Shown: one piece after another, positions 14,709-21,462 of the stretch
Layout: the number at the start of each line of letters is the position of its first letter
Position numbering within the stretch: the stretch's first letter is position 1
Source of the DNA: CAYURR01 sp964446745
GTDB taxonomy: Bacteria; Bacillota; Clostridia; Lachnospirales; WQUN01
Length of the DNA stretch: 21,531 nt
Direction of reading: 5' to 3'
Assembly (NCBI GenBank): GCA_964446745.1
Contig: CAYURR010000030.1
Span: forward strand, 1 to 21,531
Translations under genes and position numbers: made by a program
Notes under the pieces: generated by a model
What the model was told of the DNA's origin: nothing
Databases searched by the model: none
What the model saw: the letters and a program-made list of their open reading frames with translations, nothing else

Positions 14709-16145
14709 TTAATTGCCGCCACCGCAGCAGCCACCCCCACCGATCGGCGTTAGCTCAAATATCTGCGCGTTCTGTTGGGCCGCTCCGAAGTCGTTGATGT
14801 CCTCTATGACCGTAATGGACGATCTAATCATATTCATCCAACAGCTGTATGGTATGATCCCAGCTTCTGTCGGTGTGAACTCTACTATATTATCGCCGGG
14901 CTGCAGCGCCTTTTGAATACCGTATTCAGGAATTATTATAGCATTATTGCAACCGGTGATATTCTCTGCCTCTGCGTGCAGATTGAACTTTACCGGTATG
15001 TCCTTTACGACCGTGATAGGCGCATAGGCTCTGCGCGATACCTCGATAGTCACAATCTGATAGCCGTCCTCTATTACGGGCTCGAAATCCGCCGCCTTAG
15101 CAGTTTCGGTTCCGATACCCAAAAATCCGGACATGCTGAGCCCCGTGTTAAACATACCCACACCGAGAACGATTACGAGTACCGCACAGGCCGTCATCAT
15201 CTTCGCAGTAAATTTCTTTGACAAAAACGAGCTAGCCGCGCCAAAGCCGAACAGCAGCGGTGATGTGCCGAGCGCGAACAAGAACATCGAGATAGCCCCC
15301 TGCACAGGCGAGCCCGTCGATAACGCATATATCTGCATGGCTTGTAGCGGCCCGCAGGGCATCAGCCCGTTTAGAAGACCGATATACAGCGGCCTGTTGC
15401 TCTTGCCTTGTAACCCGCTTGTAAGGGATTTGGGTAATCCGAATCGAAAGCGTTTGAGCCATGGGAAGATATTTAACATATTCAGACCCATTACAATCAT
15501 GATAATACCCGCAAGTAACGCGACCGCACCGCGCATAAAACCGTTAAAGCTAATGACCGAACCGAACGCGCCTACGATAGCACCGACAGCCGTGTACGAT
15601 ATCACTCGCCCAAGATTATATAAAAAGCTCGGGCGGATACGATCGGTTTTGCTTTCGTTGCTCGGTGTATTTTCCCTGCCCGGTGCGACACATTGCGATA
15701 AACAAATACCGCCGCACATACCCACGCAATGAACGGATGTAAACAAACCAATCACAAATATTGCCGCGTAACTCATGCCCTCCGTGGCCTCGGGAAAGTA
15801 ATTGAAGAAGCCAAAGCCGCCCAAGCGGTTAATAATCATCGACGCCGCCAAAACGATAATAGCAATCACCGCAAGCTGCGGGTAATTGACCTTTTCGTTA
15901 GGGCGGGCGGTGCTCTTTGCGAGCATATCCGTGACCTCGTAGTCCAGTGCTGCGATCGCTTGCTTGATCGCGTCTATATCTACCTTGCTTTCATCATATG
16001 TAACACTGACCCTGCCACTCGCGGAGTTTGCCTTGACCTCGGCTACGCCGTCTATGCCCCTGAGCTTCTTTTCTATCCTCATCTCACACGCACCACAGGT
16101 CATGCCCTTTACATGCAGTTGCTTGACCACCGTCTTGTTTGCCAT
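14709..16145 (-). CDS. HMA-SafE/UreH-like-cupredoxin fusion membrane protein (copper handling)
   Basis: 478 residues in three parts. Residues 5-70 are an HMA domain with GMTCGAC (C17, C20). Residues about 75-345 are a SafE/UreH-like (DsbD_2-type) helical domain with GMCGG, NLGRVISYTAVGA and GLMPCGPLQAMQ motifs. Residues about 355-455 are an outward-facing cupredoxin-like domain with a likely Cu site made of ITGCN and SCWMNM (two Cys and Met residues). The tail ends GGGGCCGGGN, with a CC pair at 473-474. The parts suggest capture and transfer of Cu(I) across or along the membrane, perhaps to or from CopA or a cuproenzyme. It is the first gene of the operon; GGGGGG precedes the ATG. Confidence 0.88.
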   Translation of the reverse strand: MANKTVVKQLHVKGMTCGACEMRIEKKLRGIDGVAEVKANSASGRVSVTYDESKVDIDAIKQAIAALDYEVTDMLAKSTARPNEKVNYPQLAVIAIIVLAASMIINRLGGFGFFNYFPEATEGMSYAAIFVIGLFTSVHCVGMCGGICLSQCVAPGRENTPSNESKTDRIRPSFLYNLGRVISYTAVGAIVGAFGSVISFNGFMRGAVALLAGIIMIVMGLNMLNIFPWLKRFRFGLPKSLTSGLQGKSNRPLYIGLLNGLMPCGPLQAMQIYALSTGSPVQGAISMFLFALGTSPLLFGFGAASSFLSKKFTAKMMTACAVLVIVLGVGMFNTGLSMSGFLGIGTETAKAADFEPVIEDGYQIVTIEVSRRAYAPITVVKDIPVKFNLHAEAENITGCNNAIIIPEYGIQKALQPGDNIVEFTPTEAGIIPYSCWMNMIRSSITVIEDINDFGAAQQNAQIFELTPIGGGGCCGGGN

Positions 16146-16174
16146 TGTCGTCCCCCCATATCATTGTTTTCCAC

Positions 16175-16202
16175 ATTGTAGCCGAGTTGTGTGTAGATTG
16201 TA
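16175..16202 (-). promoter_or_regulatory. Candidate copper-operon promoter/operator
   Basis: The minus strand carries TACAAT twice, at 16175-16180 and 16197-16202, exactly 22 bases apart. The copy nearer the gene is placed about 30 bases before the ATG and can serve as a -10 box. The spaced pair could be a tandem site for the neighbouring OmpR-type regulator. No CsoR, CopY or CueR-type operator is recognised. Confidence 0.35.
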
Positions 16203-16218
16203 TGGAGCCAAACAAAGC

Positions 16219-16265
16219 AAAAAAAAATAATACCACGGATTTTAAAAACGATCTTTAAATCCGTG
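16219..16265 (-). terminator. Rho-independent terminator of the two-component operon
   Basis: cacggattt (16234-16242) pairs with aaatccgtg (16257-16265). On the minus strand the stem is followed by a tract rich in T (complement of 16219-16230). It lies just after the kinase stop and separates that operon from the copper operon. Confidence 0.85.
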
Positions 16266-16277
16266 TAGATCCGCTTT

Positions 16278-17663
16278 TTACTTTGGGATAAATATCGTAA
16301 ACTTGCTGCCCATATCGGGTTCGCTTTCGACCTCTATGTGGCCGTCATGTGCGGCTACGACGGCCTTTACTACCGATAGACCTATGCCTGAGCCGCCGCT
16401 GTCTCTGGAACGCGAGGCATCCGCTCTATATAGATGCTCAAAGATATGCGGCAGGTCCGTTTTATCTATACCTACGCCGTCATCCTCGACCATAAACAAG
16501 AAACCGTCCTTTACGGCCTTGGCCTCAATGTTGATATGCCCGTTCGGTTTTGTATACTTTACGGCGTTTGAGATCAGGTTGATGATCACGCTGCTGATAC
16601 GGTCACGGTCTGCATGGATCGAACATGGATCAGCTGTGACATTTACCGTGATATTTTTGTCCTTGAGCTCCGCTTCAAAGGTGGTAAGGTTTTGTCTTAG
16701 CACATCACTGAAATCGAAATTTTCTTTATTCAGGATTAAGCTGTCGTTTTCGAGCTCCACGAGCCGATCAATCTGCGTGAGCATCCGCGACAGACGCAGT
16801 ATTTCCTGACGTATACTCTCCAAGCGTTCCGCCGTGGGCTCAAATACGCCGTCCATGATCCCCTCGAGATTGGACTGGATAGCCGCGAGCGGCGTTCGAA
16901 ACTCGTGCGCGTAGTCTCGGGCCATGCGTTTCTTTACGGCCTGCTGCTCGTCGAGTGTCGACGCAAGCGCGTTTACATTCTCGATCAGGCTCGCTATCTC
17001 GGTGGTCCGGGAAGTTATTCCAATCCTGTCGTTGTAGTGCCCCCTCTTAATCTCGCGTGTCTTTTCCGTTACGGCCTGTATGGGCTTTGCGATCCGGCCC
17101 GCCATAAACACCCCTACTCCAAAGGCAATGATCAAAAACACAAACGCCGCACGGATCAGAAGCGCGTTGAGCAGCCTCATGAACTTGATGTCTGCGTCGT
17201 TATAATAGAACGGACCGTAATACCCGAGCGTAACCGCACCGTAGTCTACGCCGTTTATTGTGAGCGGGTAGACCTTTTCGGTGTATTCGCCATCAAAGTT
17301 CGGATACCGCGAGCGCATCGTCAGTTCCATCGCGTTTAGCATATTCTCACAGCTCAGGTTGTCGTAGCAGCTCATACAAAACAGCTCGTTACCGGCATTG
17401 TCGTTTACCATCAGGATGATGCCCTGACCCAGAGCGTTTTGCCCGAGCGTCAGCAGAAAATCCTCACCGGGTGGCTTACCCGATAAAAATCCGTTTTCGA
17501 TCGCACGCACGATGTCGAGGTTCTTCTTTTCCTGCTTGTTGACTAGGTATCGATTGAACTGCCTCTCGAGCATCATATTCGAAATAAGCAGCAACGACAG
17601 CACAAGCAATAGCGACAGCGCCGTATACGACAGTATCAGCCTGGTCTTTAGATTGATTTCCAT
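16278..17663 (-). CDS. Two-component sensor histidine kinase with cysteine-bearing external domain
   Basis: 461 residues. TM1 is at about 8-30. The external domain (31-165) contains FCMSCYDNLSCENM, with Cys at 96, 99 and 105 and nearby Met residues. TM2 is at about 166-188 and is followed by HAMP, then a HisKA with the acceptor in DYAHEFRTPLA (H253). The HATPase has the N-box NLISNAVKYT, a DDGVGI G1 box, the F-box HIFEHLYRAD and the G2 box GGSGIGLSVVK, so it looks fully active. The start overlaps the regulator stop by 16 bases, giving translational coupling. The Cys/Met cluster outside the membrane and the copper operon immediately downstream suggest sensing of extracytoplasmic Cu or Ag, like CusS/CopS in role but not obviously in sensor sequence. 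Redox sensing is an alternative. Confidence 0.92.
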   Translation of the reverse strand: MEINLKTRLILSYTALSLLLVLSLLLISNMMLERQFNRYLVNKQEKKNLDIVRAIENGFLSGKPPGEDFLLTLGQNALGQGIILMVNDNAGNELFCMSCYDNLSCENMLNAMELTMRSRYPNFDGEYTEKVYPLTINGVDYGAVTLGYYGPFYYNDADIKFMRLLNALLIRAAFVFLIIAFGVGVFMAGRIAKPIQAVTEKTREIKRGHYNDRIGITSRTTEIASLIENVNALASTLDEQQAVKKRMARDYAHEFRTPLAAIQSNLEGIMDGVFEPTAERLESIRQEILRLSRMLTQIDRLVELENDSLILNKENFDFSDVLRQNLTTFEAELKDKNITVNVTADPCSIHADRDRISSVIINLISNAVKYTKPNGHINIEAKAVKDGFLFMVEDDGVGIDKTDLPHIFEHLYRADASRSRDSGGSGIGLSVVKAVVAAHDGHIEVESEPDMGSKFTIFIPK

Positions 17664-18343
17664 TTGTATCCGACACCCCTGACGGTCAAAATATACTGAG
17701 GATTTGAGCTGTCGGTCTCGATCTTGGCGCGCAGGTTCTTGATATGGCTGTCGATCGTCCTGTCGTAGCCGTCAAAGCTGTCACCATAGGCATAATCGAT
17801 CAGCTCGTCGCGCGTGAAGGTCTTGTTCGGGTTCCGCGCGAGGACCGAAAATAGCTTAAATTCGTATGGCGTGAGGCTGATGTCTTCCCCTCGCTTTTTG
17901 ATCGTGAATGCATCGAAATCCGCCTCCAGATCGCCGCCGTTCCAGCGCATGATATTGGGAGGGGATGTGTTTTCGCTGATCCTGCGAAACAGGCTGTTCA
18001 CACGCGCCACGAGCTCCCTCGGCGAAAACGGCTTGGTCATATAATCGTCCGCGCCGATATTGAGCCCGTCGATCAGATTGTCCTCGCCGGCCTTTGCGGT
18101 CAACATGATGATCGGTATCCGCGATTTTTTCCTGACCGCCTTGCATATCTCCTCGCCCGATACACCGGGCAGCATCAGATCGAGTATCATCATATCCGGC
18201 GACCCGGTTTCAAATAATGATAGCGCCTCGTTCCCGTCAAACGCCGTCAGCGTTTCGTAGCCGCTCTTTTTCAAATACGCCTCGACCGCCTCGACGATCA
18301 GGGGCTCGTCATCTACGATGAGTATTGTGCCCGGCCTTGACAT
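17648..18343 (-). CDS. OmpR/PhoB-family response regulator
   Basis: 231 residues from the ATG at 18341-18343, which has GGGAGG nine bases upstream. The frame stays open to 18394, but that upstream start has no good ribosome site. The receiver has DDE (11-13), phospho-acceptor D55 in ILDLMLPG, the conserved Thr in MLTAKAG and Lys in YMTKPFSP. The C-terminal winged helix (about 135-230) has the usual LTPYEFKLF, RDELIDYAYG and RTIDSHIKNLRAKI motifs. It overlaps the end of the membrane-protein gene upstream and the start of the kinase gene downstream, so all three are translated together. Likely targets are its own operon and the copper operon downstream. Confidence 0.93.
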   Translation of the reverse strand: MSRPGTILIVDDEPLIVEAVEAYLKKSGYETLTAFDGNEALSLFETGSPDMMILDLMLPGVSGEEICKAVRKKSRIPIIMLTAKAGEDNLIDGLNIGADDYMTKPFSPRELVARVNSLFRRISENTSPPNIMRWNGGDLEADFDAFTIKKRGEDISLTPYEFKLFSVLARNPNKTFTRDELIDYAYGDSFDGYDRTIDSHIKNLRAKIETDSSNPQYILTVRGVGYKWKSI

Positions 18344-19007
18344 TATTCCCAGCCTCCCGCATTTCCATGTAGCCCATCCATACAACCCAGACATACGCCA
18401 AGGTCTTCGGTATCATCAACACGCCAACGATCGGTACGATATCCGACCACAGCACAACCGGTATATAGAACCCAAACGAAAGCACGATCGCGAGCCACAT
18501 ATAGCGAAAGGCTCTGTCGTTGTGCGCCTTGGCCTGCTGCGCGAACAGCACGATGATGATAATCCCCATCAGCGCAAACGGCAGATTGCGATAGATGCCC
18601 CACTCCATAGGCGCATTGTATACAAGCCATTGGTTCTGCGGAAATAGGCACAGCGCTATGCGAATAGCCGCGAGTACGTAAATGGTTATGGTTAGAGATT
18701 GCTTCCCACTGATGCGATAGCGTTCGCGCCAGATGTGGTACAGCAGCACATAGAACACCGTCATCGTGATCGATGTAATGAACTTGCCGACACCGAGCGC
18801 CGCGCTATTGGCCTCGAGCCCAGTCGTCAGAAGCGCATACGACCGCGGCACCAGGTGAAACGAGTCCCCGAGCCCAAGCGTCACGGCCATGATGCCAAAC
18901 ATCCTGTATTGTTTGTTGGTTCCGCTGTTTTTGATCATCAGGATACCGATGAGTACGACGGAAACGAGATACACCGCATCGAAAGCGGTTTCAAAAAACG
19001 CCTGCAT
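18309..19007 (-). CDS. Multi-helix membrane protein co-transcribed with the two-component system
   Basis: 232 residues with about seven hydrophobic helices and a polar C-terminus (GNNVKAGHNTHRR). Distinct polar motifs near or in helices are GLGDSFHLVPR and LMIPKTLAYVWVVWMGY. I recognise it as a recurrent hypothetical membrane protein but know no function. GGGGG stands seven bases before the ATG. Its 3' end overlaps the start of the response regulator by 35 bases, so it is the first gene of the operon. The Asp, His, Met and Tyr residues in the membrane part could bind metal or a small ligand. A role as accessory sensor or metal transporter is inference only. Confidence 0.8.
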   Translation of the reverse strand: MQAFFETAFDAVYLVSVVLIGILMIKNSGTNKQYRMFGIMAVTLGLGDSFHLVPRSYALLTTGLEANSAALGVGKFITSITMTVFYVLLYHIWRERYRISGKQSLTITIYVLAAIRIALCLFPQNQWLVYNAPMEWGIYRNLPFALMGIIIIVLFAQQAKAHNDRAFRYMWLAIVLSFGFYIPVVLWSDIVPIVGVLMIPKTLAYVWVVWMGYMEMREAGNNVKAGHNTHRR

Positions 19008-19047
19008 GGAAAAGCCCCCTTTGGATTGGAATTATTCTTATGGGGGT

Positions 19048-19076
19048 ATGATAGAGGGAATGAGGGGTGGAGTCAA
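19048..19076 (-). promoter_or_regulatory. Sigma-A-type promoter of the membrane protein-RR-kinase operon
   Basis: On the minus strand TTGACT (19071-19076), a 17-base spacer and TATCAT (19048-19053). The inferred start is near 19041, about 35 bases before the ATG at 19007. The strand opposite the transcript is unusually rich in G runs here. Confidence 0.7.
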
Positions 19077-19105
19077 TGGTGGGGGAGAGGGATTGTCGGA
19101 GAGAA

Positions 19106-19133
19106 GAAAAATGCCAGCCCGGAGGGCTGGCAT
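19106..19133 (-). terminator. Rho-independent terminator of the AT-rich two-gene module
   Basis: atgccagcc (19111-19119) pairs with ggctggcat (19125-19133) around a five-base loop. Read on the minus strand it is followed by TTTTTCTTCTC, and it lies 36 bases after the stop at 19170. A run of nine G residues (19134-19142) borders it. Confidence 0.8.
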
Positions 19134-19169
19134 GGGGGGGGGAGTAAGTAATTTGTTAATATTTATACT

Positions 19170-19487
19170 CTAATACCAATTAATGCCAAACTTTGACGCA
19201 ATCTCCAATATATAAAAAGATGATTCTAAGAGACCTCCAACACAAGGTATCCATTTTTCAAGCCAAGATTTTATTTTCCCAGAATCTTTTTTTTCTACCG
19301 CTTCTGATGCTTCGCTCGCAAATTTTTTTATTGAACAGTCGGGGCTTTTCTGTAACCTTTCTATTTCAGCCTTTATTTTATCCCAGTCTATTTCTTTACT
19401 ATGTGAGCTATGGATAATTTTATTAGTGGCATTATTTCCTGTGCTGATAATACCAGAATTATTCCCTGTAATTATATTTGCACTCAT
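19170..19487 (-). CDS. Small protein with N-terminal GNNSGIISTGNN motif, partner of the upstream membrane protein
   Basis: 105 residues, not recognised as a named family. The N-terminus (NIITGNNSGIISTGNNATNKI) is a short Asn/Gly/Ser/Thr repeat of the type that forms beta-turn or beta-solenoid tags. Residues 32-70 are charged and helical (IDWDKIKAEIERLQ), followed by a second helical part with a hydrophobic end (WIPCVGGLLESSFYILEIASKFG). The start ATG overlaps the stop of the upstream gene by four bases (ATGA), so the two are translationally coupled. The upstream protein carries nearly the same motif at its C-terminus. Codon use and AT-richness differ from the copper region next door, which suggests acquisition. 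The function is unknown. Confidence 0.8.
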   Translation of the reverse strand: MSANIITGNNSGIISTGNNATNKIIHSSHSKEIDWDKIKAEIERLQKSPDCSIKKFASEASEAVEKKDSGKIKSWLEKWIPCVGGLLESSFYILEIASKFGINWY

Positions 19488-20119
19488 ACTGTCGACCCCT
19501 CTCTTTCCTTTACTGTATTAGCAACATTGTCACCTGTACTAATAATACCATCATTGTTTTCTACTGTAATTCGATTATCAATCATATTAAAAATTGTCGT
19601 CTCATGTTGTTCATCTGCATCATTTATTTCATTTTGTAGTTGACGTAAAGCTTGATGACCATCGCTTCCAATAGCAGTAAACGTAACAGAATAACTTGAG
19701 TTCATCTCTATACACAACCCATACTTATCTGGGAAAGGCCTTTCTTTTGGAGGTGTAACATTATATGAAACACTTTTATTTGCTTCCTGATATGCAAGAT
19801 ACCCACAAGCACCTCCAACAAACAGAAGTACTACTCCTAAAGATGTCGCTCTAGAAGAAAAAAATATCAATGATAAAAGTATTAAAGCCACTGTAGCAAT
19901 AGTATAGTTCCTTGATTTTTCTTTTACTTTGCGTAGCTCTTCAGCCTCATAGCGTTCTTTTTCTATTTCATATGCTATTTTTGCATCTTCAAAAGCTTTT
20001 CTTTCTTTGTTTTGATACTTAATTATGTATGTTCTTGATATATTTGAGATTTTAAGTGCTTCATCAAAATAACGGATGCAGTTCTTTCCAATTTCAATAA
20101 CACCATTATAGTTTAACAA
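19484..20119 (-). CDS. DUF6232-like membrane protein with C-terminal NNDGIISTGDN motif
   Basis: 211 residues starting at TTG (20117-20119), chosen because AGGAGGAG lies eight bases upstream. Order of parts: a short beta N-terminus (NGVIEIGKN, ALKISNISRTYII), a charged coiled helix (about 40-70, KAFEDAKIAYEIEKERYEAEELRKVKE), and two closely spaced membrane helices (about 72-108). A cytosolic beta/alpha part follows (YGLCIEMNSSYSVTFTAIGSDGHQALRQLQNEINDA), then a tail with NNDGIISTGDNVANTV. The beta-TM-TM-beta/alpha layout resembles the DUF6232 family, recalled rather than searched. It is the first gene of the module and probably anchors the partner protein at the membrane. AT-rich and next to transposase debris. 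Confidence 0.78.
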   Translation of the reverse strand: MLNYNGVIEIGKNCIRYFDEALKISNISRTYIIKYQNKERKAFEDAKIAYEIEKERYEAEELRKVKEKSRNYTIATVALILLSLIFFSSRATSLGVVLLFVGGACGYLAYQEANKSVSYNVTPPKERPFPDKYGLCIEMNSSYSVTFTAIGSDGHQALRQLQNEINDADEQHETTIFNMIDNRITVENNDGIISTGDNVANTVKEREGSTV

Positions 20120-20149
20120 AATGAACTCCTCCTATATAGATATTAATGT

Positions 20150-20175
20150 ATCATAGCTACTTTACAACATGTAAA
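20150..20175 (-). promoter_or_regulatory. Candidate promoter and palindromic operator of the AT-rich module
   Basis: The minus strand has a -10-like TATGAT (20150-20155) about 31 bases before the TTG start. Just upstream is a perfect palindrome, TTTACA-N3-TGTAAA (20161-20175), placed where a repressor or activator would cover the -35 region. No strong -35 hexamer is seen. Confidence 0.4.
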
Positions 20176-20289
20176 TCTTACTGAGCCTATTTCCTGTGCA
20201 ACTCAGATTAATTCACCTCTCTTAAGTTTACCTCTTCAAATAAATTTAATCCTCCGGAGGTTGACTAAAACGTTACGTAAAAAAGGCTT

Positions 20290-20367
20290 GTGGCATAACC
20301 CCATCTTTTAGAGATATTAAAGATATACGCATCTTATTCGCGAATTTTACACAATGCATTATGCCAC
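20290..20367. repeat. 9-bp inverted repeat enclosing 60 bases
   Basis: gtggcataa (20290-20298) and ttatgccac (20359-20367) are perfect inverted copies. Inside are a smaller atcttt/aaagat pair and the palindrome attcgcgaat. It may be a folded RNA, an insertion end or a small element. A palindrome cctccggagg (20251-20260) lies nearby. No gene is visible in 20120-20399. Confidence 0.4.
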
Positions 20368-20399
20368 CAAATAATTAATCGTCTTTTGTAATTTATTAA

Positions 20400-20924
20400 T
20401 TTAAATTTACCAAATTACCCAGCTGCGAAATTGAGACACTCTTATCAAATTTACCAATTAAATTGAGTGTTAATGAATATTGCAATCTATATTTTATGCG
20501 TTGGCCAATTGAAACGAAATACGATGTTATCAAGTACAAAGGTTCTGAATAAACTTGATTTGGCATATTTTTCGGGTTATACAAAAACGCCATCCTGCAA
20601 GACTTTTATGTTTCTATGTACCTCATCAACGTTATTTCTTTCGCTATTGACCAAGCTAACGAGATTGTAGATGCCGAAAGAAACTCCAACACATCAAACA
20701 AATACAAGTACCATGTTAATGTGAATCAAGCTGTTGCTTCATTTAAAGATGACTTCATTTTGGATTGCCCCGATAGCAACCGTAGACGAGCTTCTCGAAA
20801 GGTTACTCAAATACTTATTGAGATATCTAATTCGGTTGTACCTATCAGACCAGATAGGAGTGTTCCTAGACTCACCAATCCCCGTAAGGCCAAGCATCAT
20901 CACAATCACAAGTCTAATTCATGA
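20400..20924 (+). pseudogene. IS4-family transposase remnant (C-terminal part, frameshifted)
   Basis: Three successive frames together read like the C-terminal third of a DDE transposase of the IS4 family. Frame 1 (20400-20555) reads IETLLSNLP, then NLYFMRWPIETKYDVIKYK, containing the conserved Y-(x)-R-W-x-I-E region with the catalytic Glu. Frame 2 (about 20537-20585) reads LNKLDLAYFSGYT. Frame 3 (about 20587-20924) reads NAILQDFYVSMYLINVISFA, KYKYHVNVNQAVASFKDDFI, VVPIRPDRSVPR, and ends in KAKHHHNHKSNS. At least two frameshifts and the missing N-terminal two-thirds show it is dead. A partial terminal-repeat-like sequence beginning cttaagttgttg follows at 20937. Confidence 0.85.
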
Positions 20925-21018
20925 TTTGCTGTATGCTTAAGTTGTTGCCATTGCATTGGCACTACGAAAAAAATAAGTATGATTATTTTAGCCGTTTTAC
21001 ACCTCCTCCACACAAAAA

Positions 21019-21066
21019 CCGCGACACAAACCCACCCATCCAGGCGCATTTGTATCGCGGCTTTTT
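21019..21066. terminator. Bidirectional rho-independent terminator
   Basis: ccgcgacacaaa (21019-21030) pairs with tttgtatcgcgg (21049-21060) with one mismatch. A ctttttat tail follows on the plus strand and aaaaa precedes on the left, so it can act in both directions. It may end a minus-strand transcript entering from the right. Confidence 0.75.
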
Positions 21067-21246
21067 ATGTATTATGCCTATTATATTATGTCAGAGTCCG
21101 CATATCCTCATCGCATCGTAAGGTACGTCTTCAAGGTATATAGGAATACTTCATGGAACGCTTGTTAGTATAAGTCATTCCAATACAACATGTCAACGCA
21201 TATTTCGCTATCTTCATCTTTTTGTCTGCTGAACGTTTCCCGCCAA

Positions 21247-21462
21247 TCACCTATCCACCAATTTTCTCATTTCCAATCCCCTCTCCCTACTCCCGACTTC
21301 ACTAAACACGTTATTCCTCCAGGCGCCCATCTTTAGAAAGAACTCTCCATCCTCGTCTGCTACCACAACCTCATTGAGGATGTTAATATATTTCCTTATG
21401 TCGCTGTACCTCTTTATCCAAGACCAATACTCCAAAAACAGAAAATTCAAGCAACTCCACAT
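21247..21462 (-). CDS. Small hypothetical ORF, doubtful
   Basis: About 71 residues from the ATG at 21460-21462, which has a G-rich GGGGGGAGGGGG tract just upstream. The frame continues open to 21522. The protein (LEYWSWIKRYSDIRKYINILNEVVVADEDGEFFLKMGAW) is not recognised. In its favour are the ribosome-like site and the terminator at 21019-21066 downstream on this strand. Against it are the short length and the run of Cys, Trp and Gly codons upstream. The rest of 20925-21246 shows only the terminator. Confidence 0.3.
   Translation of the reverse strand: MWSCLNFLFLEYWSWIKRYSDIRKYINILNEVVVADEDGEFFLKMGAWRNNVFSEVGSRERGLEMRKLVDR

Noticed and set aside
18344..18394. N-terminal extension of the OmpR-type regulator
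   Set aside because: It has no ribosome site; the ATG at 18341-18343 is well placed after GGGAGG and gives the family's usual start of the receiver domain.
20290..20367. tRNA-like size and a GTGGCAT/ATGCCAC acceptor-like stem
   Set aside because: There is no T-loop TTCGAAT, no D-loop GG and no clear anticodon arm, so it does not fit a tRNA.
20396..20593. Minus-strand 65-codon frame
   Set aside because: It lies antisense to the IS4 transposase remnant and has no recognisable features.
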